From positions 80,753-144,752 of the forward strand of contig DFCS01000016.1 in NCBI GenBank assembly GCA_002367105.1: 64,000 nucleotides of DNA, given 5' to 3'. The DNA is from Hungatella sp. UBA3048 (lineage in GTDB: Bacteria; Bacillota; Clostridia; Lachnospirales; Lachnospiraceae). Position numbers and translations under genes: made by a program. Below are positions 26,508 through 34,780 of this stretch, one piece after another. The notes under the pieces are model-generated. The model was not told where the DNA came from and searched no databases. It saw only the letters and a list, made by a program, of their open reading frames with translations. Every line of letters starts with the position of its first letter. The first letter of the stretch is position 1.

Positions 26508-26613
26508 AAAATAAGACCGGAAACGGTGCGGAACAGGAGAACCATGGAAAAGCTTTATTCTTTAGTGATGGCCAGGATCTCCGGGGAGCAGCCTGGCTGT
26601 AAAAAGTAAATGA

Positions 26614-27777
26614 TTATGTAATGTTTATTATAGTTGGGGCAGGATCAGGCAGGGCGGCGGTTTCCATATTTAAAAGATACATATGGTTAAACTTTTCAAT
26701 GGCCGCCTTTTTTTGTTCCATAAGGGAATGGGAATACACATTAAGGGTAATGGACACGCTGGAATGGCCCAATAGTTCGCTGATGGTTTTCACATCCACC
26801 CCCAGCTCAAGGGCCCTTGTGGCAAAGGTATGACGTATGGCATGAAATTTTCGGTCCTGCACATGAGCTTCTTTTAATAGTTTCTTATAAAGCTTTTGAA
26901 AGCAGCGGGGATCTAAGGGAGTATCTCCTTCAGAAAAGATATAATGGTCCGGGCTCACATAAGAAAATCCCTGTTCCTCTGTCATTTTTAGCAGAAAATC
27001 CGGCAGGGGAATTTTTCTTGAAGATTTACGGCTTTTTGGAGCGCCTACCTGCAGGGCTGTTTTGTTTTCTCCCTCTTCAAAACGTTTGATTCTGGATACG
27101 GTCCGTGCAATGGACAGGGTGCCGGCCTCCATATCAACATCACCCCATTTAAGGGAACACAATTCTCCAAGGCGGATGCCTGTATAAAATGAAAGGATGA
27201 TCCCTGCCGCACGTTTGTCTTTGGAATTCAGTGCCGCATTTTCTATGAGCCTCTGCTCTTTTAAGGAAAAGACTTTAACCTCCTTATCTTCCGGTTTTGG
27301 GACTTTTACCTGTTCAATGATGGAAAAGCCCTCTGGCTCCCCCTTTAAGATTTCTTTTAAAGCTATTTTAAATATAGTAAGATTTTTCTTTTTCGATGAA
27401 TCTGCCAGACTGGTATTTTCTCTTATCGTCTTTACAAAGCAAAGAACAGAATCTTCTGTAATTTTCCGACTCTTTTCCTCTTTAAAAAAAGGAATCACAT
27501 ATTTATTCATGCATCGGTAATAGCTTTCATAAGTAGAAGGCTTTACCCGAAGGGCGGCATCCTCCAGCCATGCCTCAAATAAGCAGCAGACATCGCTTTC
27601 ATACCAGGAAGGCTTTTCCCCGACAGATTCCTGGATTTCCTGGTGATTTTTCATCTTTTCTTTTACGCCTTTGTAGGTTCGGGAGTAGAAATACCGATAC
27701 GTTCCATCCGATTTTAAACTCCTGCCTTCCCAGCGGCCGTCCTTGCGTTTGTATATATTTTCTCCTCTTCGCGGCAT
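26614..27777 (-). CDS. Tyrosine-type site-specific integrase
   Basis: A 387-residue integrase of the Tn916/ICE type: an AP2-like arm-binding domain at residues 1-50 (MPRRGENIYKRKDGRWEGR), a SAM-like core-binding domain around 60-150 and a catalytic domain from 165. The catalytic residues are in place: Arg202 (TGIRLGEL), His312 and Arg315 (HAIRHT), His338 (LGHSS) and Tyr348 (NVYSH). It should be active on an att site. No excisionase, relaxase, phage gene or tRNA is adjacent, so it is a solitary remnant or a stand-alone recombinase. It is divergent from mgtA. Confidence 0.93.
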   Translation of the reverse strand: MPRRGENIYKRKDGRWEGRSLKSDGTYRYFYSRTYKGVKEKMKNHQEIQESVGEKPSWYESDVCCLFEAWLEDAALRVKPSTYESYYRCMNKYVIPFFKEEKSRKITEDSVLCFVKTIRENTSLADSSKKKNLTIFKIALKEILKGEPEGFSIIEQVKVPKPEDKEVKVFSLKEQRLIENAALNSKDKRAAGIILSFYTGIRLGELCSLKWGDVDMEAGTLSIARTVSRIKRFEEGENKTALQVGAPKSRKSSRKIPLPDFLLKMTEEQGFSYVSPDHYIFSEGDTPLDPRCFQKLYKKLLKEAHVQDRKFHAIRHTFATRALELGVDVKTISELLGHSSVSITLNVYSHSLMEQKKAAIEKFNHMYLLNMETAALPDPAPTIINIT

Positions 27778-27927
27778 TGTACAATACTCCTTTGCATATC
27801 ATATATTTATTATATGACGTTTCTAATAACGGTAAATAATCCAAATATTACCAGATAAATATTGGGACTGCTTTTTTTTGCTATTTTATATTCATTGGGG
27901 AATCATAATAAAGAAAGGATGATTCCA

Positions 27928-30573
27928 ATGAAATTCATGAGAAAGAAAACAATCAGCACACAGATTCAGAAAAACAGAAACGACACGGAAAAAAAGCTCA
28001 GAGCCTTTGCGTTTCTTGAGAAAGAAAATCTCCTGTCATCCCTTTCTGTCTCTAAGACTGGCCTTACTAATAAGGAGGCCTTAGAAAGGCAGGATGAATT
28101 CGGAGCAAATGTAATCACGGCAGGAAATAAAGATACAACGCTCCATAGGCTCAGAGAGGCAGTTATTAATCCCTTTAACGTGATTTTACTTGTTATTGCG
28201 GCTGTTAATTATTTTACAGATGTCATTGCTTCCTCAAGGCCTGATTATCTGACTGTTTCCATCATCATTTTTCTGGTGATTGTCTCAAGTCTGATTGCCT
28301 TTGTCCAGAACCAGCGTTCTAATGCCGCTGCGGAGAAGCTTTCAGAGATGATATCCAACAGAGCAGATGTGTGGAGAGACGGAAAACTTACTGAAATCCC
28401 CATGGATGAAGTGGTTCCGGGAGATATAGTAAAGCTTTCGGCCGGTCACATGCTTCCGGCAGATGTGCGCTTCCTGACCACCAAAGACACCTTTTTGGCT
28501 CAGGCGGCCCTCACCGGTGAGTCTGCTCCTGTGGAGAAATTCGCTGACGGGGACAATAATCCGGGAGATGCTTTGACGGATTTGAAAAATATCGGCTTTA
28601 TGGGATCTAATGTGGTAAGTGGAAGCGCCACAGCAGTGGTTCTGGAGACCGGTAATAACACGTATTTCGGTTCCATGGCTCAATCTCTGTCAGGTGACAG
28701 AGCTAAGACCAGCTTTGAACGGGGGGTGGAGTCTGTCAGCGGGCTTCTGGTACGAAGAATGCTTGTCATGATTCCGGTGGTATTTTTCATTAACGGCATT
28801 GCAAAAGGAGACTGGGCAGGAGCCCTGCTTTTTGCCATCAGTATTGCAGTAGGACTTACGCCGGAAATGCTGCCCATGATTATGACCTCCACCCTGGCAA
28901 AGGGAGCGGTTTCCATGTCCAGGCATAAAGTAATTGTCCGCACTCTTGGAGCGATACAGACCTTTGGGGAGATGGATGTGCTCTGCACCGATAAGACAGG
29001 CACCCTGACAGAAGATAAGGTGGTTCTGGAAAGATACATGAATCTAAAAGGGGATGAGGATACCAGGATCCTGCGCCATGTTTATTTAAACAGCTATTTT
29101 CAAACCGGCCTTAAGAACCTTATTGATCTGGCGATCATAAACCGTGCCGAACAGAACGGACTGAAGCCTGTTTTAAGTTCTTACAGCCGCATTGATGAAA
29201 TTCCTTTTGATTTTACGCGGCGCCGGATGAGCGTGGTTTTGACTGACCAAAAGGGAAAACTCCAGCTGATTACAAAGGGAGCAGTGGAAGAAATACTGGA
29301 GATCTCCTCCTTTGTGGAGATGAACGGGAGCGTTCTGCCAATGGATGAGGAAACCCGGCATATCGCCATGGCGACCTATGAAAAGTATAATAACGACGGT
29401 CTGCGGATCATTGCCGTTGCCCAGAAGAACGAGGTTCCCGGCATAGGGGTATTCAGCGTGGATGATGAGCGGGATATGGTTTTAATCGGCTTTATCGGCT
29501 TTCTTGACCCCCCAAAGGAGAGCGCAGGCACCGCCATTGCTGCTCTTAAAGATCATGGGGTGAGAACGGTCGTCCTCACCGGAGACAGCGAGGGTGTGGC
29601 AGCAAAAGTATGCAGCAAAGTGGGCGTAGATGCTTCCGCCATGATGACAGGCCGGGATGTGGAGCAGATGGATGACAAAGAGCTTTTACATGCAGCAGGA
29701 ATATGTAATTTGTTTGCAAAATTATCTCCATCCCAGAAGGAACGGGTAGTAAAAGCATTCCAGAGTGCAGGCCATACGGTGGGGTATATGGGGGACGGCA
29801 TTAATGATGCGCCGCCTCTGCACCAGGCCGATGTGGGGATTTCCATTGACAGTGCCGTGGATATTGCCAAGGAAACCGCCGATATCATTCTTCTGGAAAA
29901 GGATTTGATGGTTTTGGAGGAAGGCGTCATAGAGGGGCGCCGCACGTTTGGAAATATCATCAAATATATTAAGATGGCGGCAAGCGGCAATTTCGGAAAC
30001 ATGATTTCCGTCATCATTGCCAGCCTGCTCCTGCCGTTTCTGCCCATGCTGCCGGTGCAGATATTGACCCAGAATCTGCTGTGCGATTTTTCCCAGATGG
30101 GCATACCCTTTGATGATGTGGATAAGGAATATTTAAAAAAGCCCCATAAATGGGAAACAAAGTCTATTAAATCCTTTATGACTTTTTTTGGCCCTCTTAG
30201 CTCAATTTTTGATATTTTGTGTTATGCTGTTATGTGGTGGGCTCTTGGCGCCAATAAAGTGGAGCTTTCCCCCTTGTTTCATTGCGGCTGGTTCGTATTC
30301 GGAACCATATCACAGGTACTGGTCATCCATTTGATCCGTACTGAGAAGCTGCCCTTTGTGCAAAGCATGCCTTCCATGCCCCTGTTCTTCTCAACATTTA
30401 TAGTTGCGGTCCTTGCACTGGTCATTGGATTTACAGATCTTTCCGTTGGTTTGGATATGTACCGTCTGCCGGTACAATTCATTCCATGGCTTGCTTTGAT
30501 TCTGATCGGTTATCTTGCAGCCGTTCAGATGATGAAAAAAGTATATATACACCGATATAAGGAATGGATGTAA
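27928..30573 (+). CDS. mgtA: Magnesium-translocating P-type ATPase
   Basis: An 881-residue P-type ATPase of type IIIB. The actuator loop has LTGESAPVEK, the phosphorylation site is DKTGT with Asp355, and the nucleotide domain has ITKGAVEEILEIS. The hinge is VGYMGDGINDAPPL, and ten membrane helices are expected. Class markers include the KTSFERGVESVSGLLVRRM segment and the GLTPEMLPMI sequence in TM4, as in MgtA/MgtB. It imports Mg2+ across the cytoplasmic membrane. ATG 27928 has AAAGGA 8 nt upstream; the frame opens earlier at 27862 without a site. The leader is too short for a Mg2+ riboswitch. Confidence 0.93.
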   Translation: MKFMRKKTISTQIQKNRNDTEKKLRAFAFLEKENLLSSLSVSKTGLTNKEALERQDEFGANVITAGNKDTTLHRLREAVINPFNVILLVIAAVNYFTDVIASSRPDYLTVSIIIFLVIVSSLIAFVQNQRSNAAAEKLSEMISNRADVWRDGKLTEIPMDEVVPGDIVKLSAGHMLPADVRFLTTKDTFLAQAALTGESAPVEKFADGDNNPGDALTDLKNIGFMGSNVVSGSATAVVLETGNNTYFGSMAQSLSGDRAKTSFERGVESVSGLLVRRMLVMIPVVFFINGIAKGDWAGALLFAISIAVGLTPEMLPMIMTSTLAKGAVSMSRHKVIVRTLGAIQTFGEMDVLCTDKTGTLTEDKVVLERYMNLKGDEDTRILRHVYLNSYFQTGLKNLIDLAIINRAEQNGLKPVLSSYSRIDEIPFDFTRRRMSVVLTDQKGKLQLITKGAVEEILEISSFVEMNGSVLPMDEETRHIAMATYEKYNNDGLRIIAVAQKNEVPGIGVFSVDDERDMVLIGFIGFLDPPKESAGTAIAALKDHGVRTVVLTGDSEGVAAKVCSKVGVDASAMMTGRDVEQMDDKELLHAAGICNLFAKLSPSQKERVVKAFQSAGHTVGYMGDGINDAPPLHQADVGISIDSAVDIAKETADIILLEKDLMVLEEGVIEGRRTFGNIIKYIKMAASGNFGNMISVIIASLLLPFLPMLPVQILTQNLLCDFSQMGIPFDDVDKEYLKKPHKWETKSIKSFMTFFGPLSSIFDILCYAVMWWALGANKVELSPLFHCGWFVFGTISQVLVIHLIRTEKLPFVQSMPSMPLFFSTFIVAVLALVIGFTDLSVGLDMYRLPVQFIPWLALILIGYLAAVQMMKKVYIHRYKEWM

Positions 30574-30590
30574 CGATTCTCCAATCATAG

Positions 30591-30629
30591 AAAGAGCAGC
30601 CGGCCTGTTTTGGACTGACTGCTCTTTTT
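30591..30629. terminator. Bidirectional terminator between mgtA and the DtxR-family gene
   Basis: AAAGAGCAG (30591-30599) pairs with CTGCTCTTT (30619-30627) across a 19-nt loop and ends in T residues. The A-rich left side serves the convergent gene ending at 30640. Confidence 0.8.
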
Positions 30630-30639
30630 GCTTTCTTTT

Positions 30640-31014
30640 TTATGCTTCTCCTTCACCATTCACGTGAGCTTTAATGGCTGCAAAGCTTTCCGCGCTTATT
30701 ACGTGCTCGACCCGGCAGGCATCCTCCAATGCGGTCTTAGGAGTCACCCCAAGGGCAATCAGCCACTCCGAAAGCAAGGTATGGCGTTCGTATATCTTTT
30801 CTGCGATTTCAAGCCCCTTTTCCTGCAAAGTGATGTGACCGTTTTCGTCTATCCCGATGTACCCGTTTTCCCGGAGATTTTTCATTGCCACGCTGACGCT
30901 TGGTTTGGAAAAGTCCAGTTCTTCGGCAATGTCTATGGAGCGCACATAGCCATTGCGCTTCTTAAGCATCAGGATCGTTTCCAGATAATTTTCTGCAGAT
31001 TCCTGTATCCTCAT
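30640..31014 (-). CDS. DtxR/MntR-family metal-dependent regulator
   Basis: A 124-residue protein. The N-terminal winged helix is ESAENYLETILML...IDIAEELDFSKPSVSVAMKNLRENGYI. The iron-dependent-repressor dimerisation domain follows, with ERHTLLSEWLIALGV and CRVEHVISAESFAAI supplying the Glu, Cys and His metal ligands. There is no SH3 domain, as in MntR rather than DtxR. It would sense Mn2+ or Fe2+ and repress uptake genes. It converges on mgtA, so a link between the two is suggested by position only. No Mn transporter is nearby. Confidence 0.9.
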   Translation of the reverse strand: MRIQESAENYLETILMLKKRNGYVRSIDIAEELDFSKPSVSVAMKNLRENGYIGIDENGHITLQEKGLEIAEKIYERHTLLSEWLIALGVTPKTALEDACRVEHVISAESFAAIKAHVNGEGEA

Positions 31015-31155
31015 ATCATCACCCTCTTTCCTGCTTTCATTGGATATTCCTTTATTTTAACATGGACTGGCACAACTTTTCAAGATGACTTCTTCTTATA
31101 TTATTCTGTTACCTGTTTCATTTGGTTACAAAAAAACTATGTTACCATTTTTTTG

Positions 31156-31184
31156 TTGAAATATGTCAAATTTTTTATTATAAT
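31156..31184 (+). promoter_or_regulatory. Strong promoter of the V4R-diguanylate cyclase unit
   Basis: TTGAAA (31156-31161) and a perfect TATAAT (31179-31184) are separated by 17 bp. The surrounding TGTTGAAATATGTC is identical to that at the GGDEF-EAL promoter. A GGGGGGAGG ribosome site follows at 31246-31254. Confidence 0.78.
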
Positions 31185-31257
31185 GTATTATGGTTGACTT
31201 TATCATTTTGCAGATGCCCTTAGGGTGAAGCAATCGTAAAGATATGGGGGGAGGCAT

Positions 31258-31502
31258 ATGTTCAATGTTTTTCATATAGGAGAAGAGAAGGATTTGTGGT
31301 ACTGACTGTTGAGGAAGACCTGGATTGTTCCGGACTCCCTGTGACGGGAGATCAAGTGTGTAATTATGACGAAGGATTTCTTTCCTGCGTTTTAAAGGAA
31401 TACATGGGAAAGGATTATCTTGTAAAAGAGGTTGATTGCTGGGCCAGCGGTGTACGTGTATGCAGATTTGAGGCTAATGTCGATCAACAGGCGAAGGTGT
31501 AG
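31258..31502 (+). CDS. V4R (4-vinyl reductase) domain small protein with apparent 1-nt frameshift
   Basis: From about 31296 the frame encodes a V4R sensor domain core: EDLDCSGLPVTGDQVCNYDEGFLSCVLKEY, then VKEVDCWASGVRVCRFEA with three conserved Cys. V4R domains bind small hydrophobic ligands or metals. The best ribosome site (GGGGGGAGG) serves ATG 31258, whose frame reads MFNVFHIGEEKDLW and stops at 31303. Adding one G near 31298 would join the two frames smoothly. Without it, a weak GTG at 31296 would start a 68-residue protein. It ends in TAG 3 nt before, and in frame with, the diguanylate cyclase ATG. Confidence 0.6.
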
Positions 31503-31505
31503 TGG

Positions 31506-32738
31506 ATGACAGAAAAAGATGCGTCTGTACTTTTGGAGCAGATTCGCAATATCATTTTAAATAAGCCGGTTTTCGGGGAGCTGGAGGAGAAGGCCCAGGT
31601 ATATTCAGATCTGGAGCAGGCAGTTTTCTATCTTTCTCATTGTCTTATGGAATCCAATGAGCTTCTTAAGAATCTGGCGGAAGGGAACTTAAATGTTCCT
31701 CTGCCTGACCGCCACAATTTTCAGGCAGGTGATTTAAAACAGCTTCATGCTGCTTTAAAGCATCTGGAGTGGCAGACCGAACAGGTGATCAAGGGAGATT
31801 ATAAGCAGCGGGTGAATTTCATGGGGGATTTTTCCCAGGCATTTAATGAAATGGTAGTCCAGCTGGAAATAAGGGAAAATGAGTTGAAAGAGCAGGCAGA
31901 TAAGATCAAAAGGTTTAATAGGCTGCTGATATTCATTATGGACAGTCTGAAGGAATGGGTTGTTGTTATAGAAGAAGAGAACGGGACGGTATTATATACC
32001 AATGATTCAGCCAGAAAAAGGTTTTATGACCCCGGGACAAGGCAATTTGCCTGCGGGGGCGAAGATTGTCCCTTAATGGCCCGCTTAAAGTCCCATACCG
32101 GCCTGGAACAGGAATTGAGGTATGAATTCAAATGCTCTCGTAATAAGACCTTCCAGGTAAGGTCCTATTCCTTGTTGTGGGAAGAGAAAAAAGCGGTGGT
32201 CCATCTCATGACGGATGTTACATATCAGAGGGAAAATGAAGCCTTCTTAGAGGTCATGGCCTATAAGGATGAACTGACCGGGCTGGATAACCGGCGCAGC
32301 GGCCTGCGTACCATTGACACTTATATTCAAAAGGGCATTCCCTTTTCCCTTTGCATGATTGATATGGACGGGCTGAAAAATATCAATGACCTGTACGGGC
32401 ATTCATACGGAGATGAATATATAAAGTCTGTTTCGCAAGTGCTGAAGGATTCCGCACGGGATATAGACATTACATGCCGGTTCGGCGGCGATGAGTTTAT
32501 CATGCTGTTCCGGGGGTGCGATGAACAGACGGCAGAGAAAAGGATGGACCTGATCGATAAGAAGCTGTCTGATGTTGCGAAGGTTTATCCGATGTCCATC
32601 AGCTATGGAGTGGTTTATGTTGAAGAGGGATCGGAACTGTCTCCGGAAACTGCTTTAAATATAGCAGATGAAAGAATGTACCGCTTTAAAAGGCAGCGAA
32701 AGAAGAAAAATAACGGATTAGGCAGCAAAGGAATTTAG
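31506..32738 (+). CDS. Cytosolic diguanylate cyclase with HAMP-like and PAS-like segments
   Basis: A 410-residue soluble protein. Residues 40-135 are helical and contain two HAMP-like stretches (NLAEGNLNVPLPDRHNFQAG and VIKGDYKQRVNFMGDFSQAF). Residues 140-250 form a PAS-like domain with FACGGEDCPLM. The GGDEF domain is C-terminal (RFGGDEF), with an RxxD inhibitory site (RDID) five residues before it. It should make c-di-GMP under product inhibition. There is no membrane segment, so sensing probably depends on the V4R and PAS parts. Its ATG follows the V4R stop by 3 nt with only AAGGTG nearby, so translation is likely coupled. Confidence 0.9.
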   Translation: MTEKDASVLLEQIRNIILNKPVFGELEEKAQVYSDLEQAVFYLSHCLMESNELLKNLAEGNLNVPLPDRHNFQAGDLKQLHAALKHLEWQTEQVIKGDYKQRVNFMGDFSQAFNEMVVQLEIRENELKEQADKIKRFNRLLIFIMDSLKEWVVVIEEENGTVLYTNDSARKRFYDPGTRQFACGGEDCPLMARLKSHTGLEQELRYEFKCSRNKTFQVRSYSLLWEEKKAVVHLMTDVTYQRENEAFLEVMAYKDELTGLDNRRSGLRTIDTYIQKGIPFSLCMIDMDGLKNINDLYGHSYGDEYIKSVSQVLKDSARDIDITCRFGGDEFIMLFRGCDEQTAEKRMDLIDKKLSDVAKVYPMSISYGVVYVEEGSELSPETALNIADERMYRFKRQRKKKNNGLGSKGI

Positions 32739-32819
32739 AAAGCTCAACTTTTCTTGTGTTTTTTATGATTTTACATTATAATGATAGGCAGGTTAAAACG
32801 AAATAGGAGCAAGAAAAGA

Positions 32820-33869
32820 ATGAGATTTATTGGAAGCAAGACATTGCTGCTGGACCAGATTAAGCATGTGATTGATGAAAAGGCGCCGGAAGCGGAGAGC
32901 TTTTGTGATATATTTTCTGGAACCGCAGCGGTTGCCAGATATTTTAAACAGTGGTACCAGGTCTGTTCCAATGACCTGCTGTACTTTTCTTATGTGCTGC
33001 AAAGGGCTACCGTTGAGAATGACGGTGTGCCGGAATTTGCCCGTTTGCAGAAAGAAACCGGGATCACGGATCCGGTAGATTATTTTAACGGCAGGGAAAA
33101 AAAGGATTTGGAAGAGCTGCTAAAGGAACGCCGGTTTTTTCAGAATACCTATGCTCCCACAGGCGGCCGTATGTATTTAAATGACGAGAATGCTCTGCGC
33201 ATTGACTTTGCCAGGTGCACCGTAGAGGACTGGAAGGCTGCCGGTCTGCTTAGTGAGGACGAGTATTATTATCTGGTCGCCTGCATTGTGGAGGGGATCC
33301 CTTTTGTTTCCAATACCTCAGGAACCTATGGCGCATTCCATAAAGCCTGGGAGAGGCGAAGCTACAAGCGGTATGAGCTGTACCGGCTGGCTGTGACACA
33401 CAATGGAAAGCAGAACCGATCTTTTAATGAAAACGGAGTGGATCTTTTAACACGCCTTAAGGGGGACATCCTCTATATTGATCCTCCCTATAATGCGCGC
33501 CAGTATCTTTCCAATTACCATGTCCTTGAGACAGCTGCCAGATATGATTATCCAGTGGTGCGGGGAGTTACCGGGCAGCGGCCTGACGAAGGACAGAAAT
33601 CAGAGTTCTGTATGAAGAATAAGGTGGTTCCGGCGTTTGAAGAGTTGCTTAAGAATGCTCAGTTTAAGCATATCATCTTAAGCTACAGCACGGACGGGCT
33701 TATGACGGTAGATGAAATTGAGAAGGCCATGAAAAAGCACGGGAAGCCGGAAACCTTCCAGATCTATGAGATCCCATACCGGAGATATAAGAGCCGGAAG
33801 GTGAAGGAAACAGAACGGTTACGGGAGCTTTTGTTCTATATGGAAAAGCAGGTGCCGCCATGTACATAA
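32820..33869 (+). CDS. D12-class adenine-N6 DNA methyltransferase (M.FokI N-terminal-half-like)
   Basis: A 349-residue methyltransferase. The SAM-binding motif I region is SFCDIFSGTAAVARYF near residue 27, and catalytic motif IV is DPPY at residues 221-224. It opens MRFIGSKTLLLDQI, as in the N-terminal half of the FokI/StsI-type bifunctional methyltransferases. It would methylate adenine in one strand of an asymmetric site. ATG 32820 follows AGGAG at 32805-32809; an upstream in-frame ATG at 32781 adds 13 residues without homology. Its stop overlaps the next methyltransferase start by 10 nt. No restriction gene is adjacent. Confidence 0.87.
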   Translation: MRFIGSKTLLLDQIKHVIDEKAPEAESFCDIFSGTAAVARYFKQWYQVCSNDLLYFSYVLQRATVENDGVPEFARLQKETGITDPVDYFNGREKKDLEELLKERRFFQNTYAPTGGRMYLNDENALRIDFARCTVEDWKAAGLLSEDEYYYLVACIVEGIPFVSNTSGTYGAFHKAWERRSYKRYELYRLAVTHNGKQNRSFNENGVDLLTRLKGDILYIDPPYNARQYLSNYHVLETAARYDYPVVRGVTGQRPDEGQKSEFCMKNKVVPAFEELLKNAQFKHIILSYSTDGLMTVDEIEKAMKKHGKPETFQIYEIPYRRYKSRKVKETERLRELLFYMEKQVPPCT

Positions 33870-34708
33870 AAAGTCCTCTAAATTATACTGGGGGGAAATT
33901 CAAGATCCTGGAACCCATTTTTGAGGCGTTTCCAAAGAATATCCGTACCTTTGTGGATGTCTTTGCCGGGGGCTTCAACGTAGGGATCAACGTGGACGCC
34001 AGGCAGATTATATGCAATGACCAGATCATGTATCTCATCGAACTGTACCAGATGTTCCGTTCCACCGACATTAAGGAAATTCTGGAGAGGATTCAGGGCC
34101 TGATCTCAAAATATGAACTGACGCAGCAAAACACAGAAGGATATTATGCTCTTCGGTCAGACTATAACAGAACGAAGGATTTAACAGAGCTGTTTGTCCT
34201 GGCCTGTTATGCGTTTAACCATCAGATACGCTTTAATAACAGCCATGAATTCAATTCACCCTTTGGAAGGAACAGAAGCTCCTTTAATGGCAGCATTGAA
34301 AAGAATTTAACAGAGTTCTGCCAGGCTCTTCACGAGAAGAACATTGAGTTTTCAAACCTGGACTTTATGGACCTGGATTATACTGGTCTGGGGCCGGAAG
34401 ATCTGGTTTACTGCGATCCCCCTTATCTGATCTCAACGGGGAATTATAACGATGGGAACCGGGGGTTCAAGGACTGGAAGGAACGGGAGGAGCAGGCCCT
34501 TTTGGAGCTTTTGGACCGGCTTCATAAACAAGGTACCCGGTTTGCCCTGTCCAATGTCCTTTACCATAAGGGATTATCCAATGACCTTCTCATTGAGTGG
34601 AGCAAGGGGTATCAGGTTCATTATATCGATCATACCTATTCCAACTGCAGCTATCAGTTTAAAGAGCGGAATGCGGTTACGGTTGAGGTGCTGATCACCA
34701 ATTATTAG
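33860..34708 (+). CDS. D12-class adenine-N6 DNA methyltransferase (second of the pair)
   Basis: A 282-residue Dam/DpnM-like enzyme. Motif X/I are SPLNYTGGKFKIL and FVDVFAGGFNVGIN, and the catalytic motif IV is DPPY at residues 186-189, with LSNVLYHKG later. It belongs to the same alpha-type D12 family as the gene before it and would modify the other strand of an asymmetric target. Together the two proteins total 631 residues, close to the single-chain M.FokI. The genes overlap by 10 nt, so expression is coupled. Without a nuclease partner here, a regulatory or protective role is possible. Confidence 0.9.
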   Translation: MYIKSPLNYTGGKFKILEPIFEAFPKNIRTFVDVFAGGFNVGINVDARQIICNDQIMYLIELYQMFRSTDIKEILERIQGLISKYELTQQNTEGYYALRSDYNRTKDLTELFVLACYAFNHQIRFNNSHEFNSPFGRNRSSFNGSIEKNLTEFCQALHEKNIEFSNLDFMDLDYTGLGPEDLVYCDPPYLISTGNYNDGNRGFKDWKEREEQALLELLDRLHKQGTRFALSNVLYHKGLSNDLLIEWSKGYQVHYIDHTYSNCSYQFKERNAVTVEVLITNY

Positions 34709-34747
34709 TAAAGGCAATTTGTCAGGACTGGGTTAATCATGTATGTT

Positions 34748-34780
34748 AAGGGAAGTCATTTTAAGACTTCCTTTCTTTTT
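34748..34780. terminator. Terminator after the methyltransferase pair
   Basis: AAGGGAAGTC (34748-34757) pairs with GACTTCCTTT (34765-34774), with a 7-nt loop and a T-rich tail. It overlaps the end of the convergent ATPase gene. Confidence 0.8.

Noticed and set aside
26544..26609. A 21-codon frame with AGGAG upstream, next to the integrase
   Set aside because: Too short to judge, with no recognisable motif; it may be chance.
26508..27927. Prophage or integrative conjugative element
   Set aside because: Only the integrase is present; neighbours are signalling and transport genes, with no structural, relaxase or replication genes.
27845..27927. Mg2+-sensing leader (M-box) before mgtA
   Set aside because: The leader is only about 80 nt, too short for an M-box, and shows no matching core.
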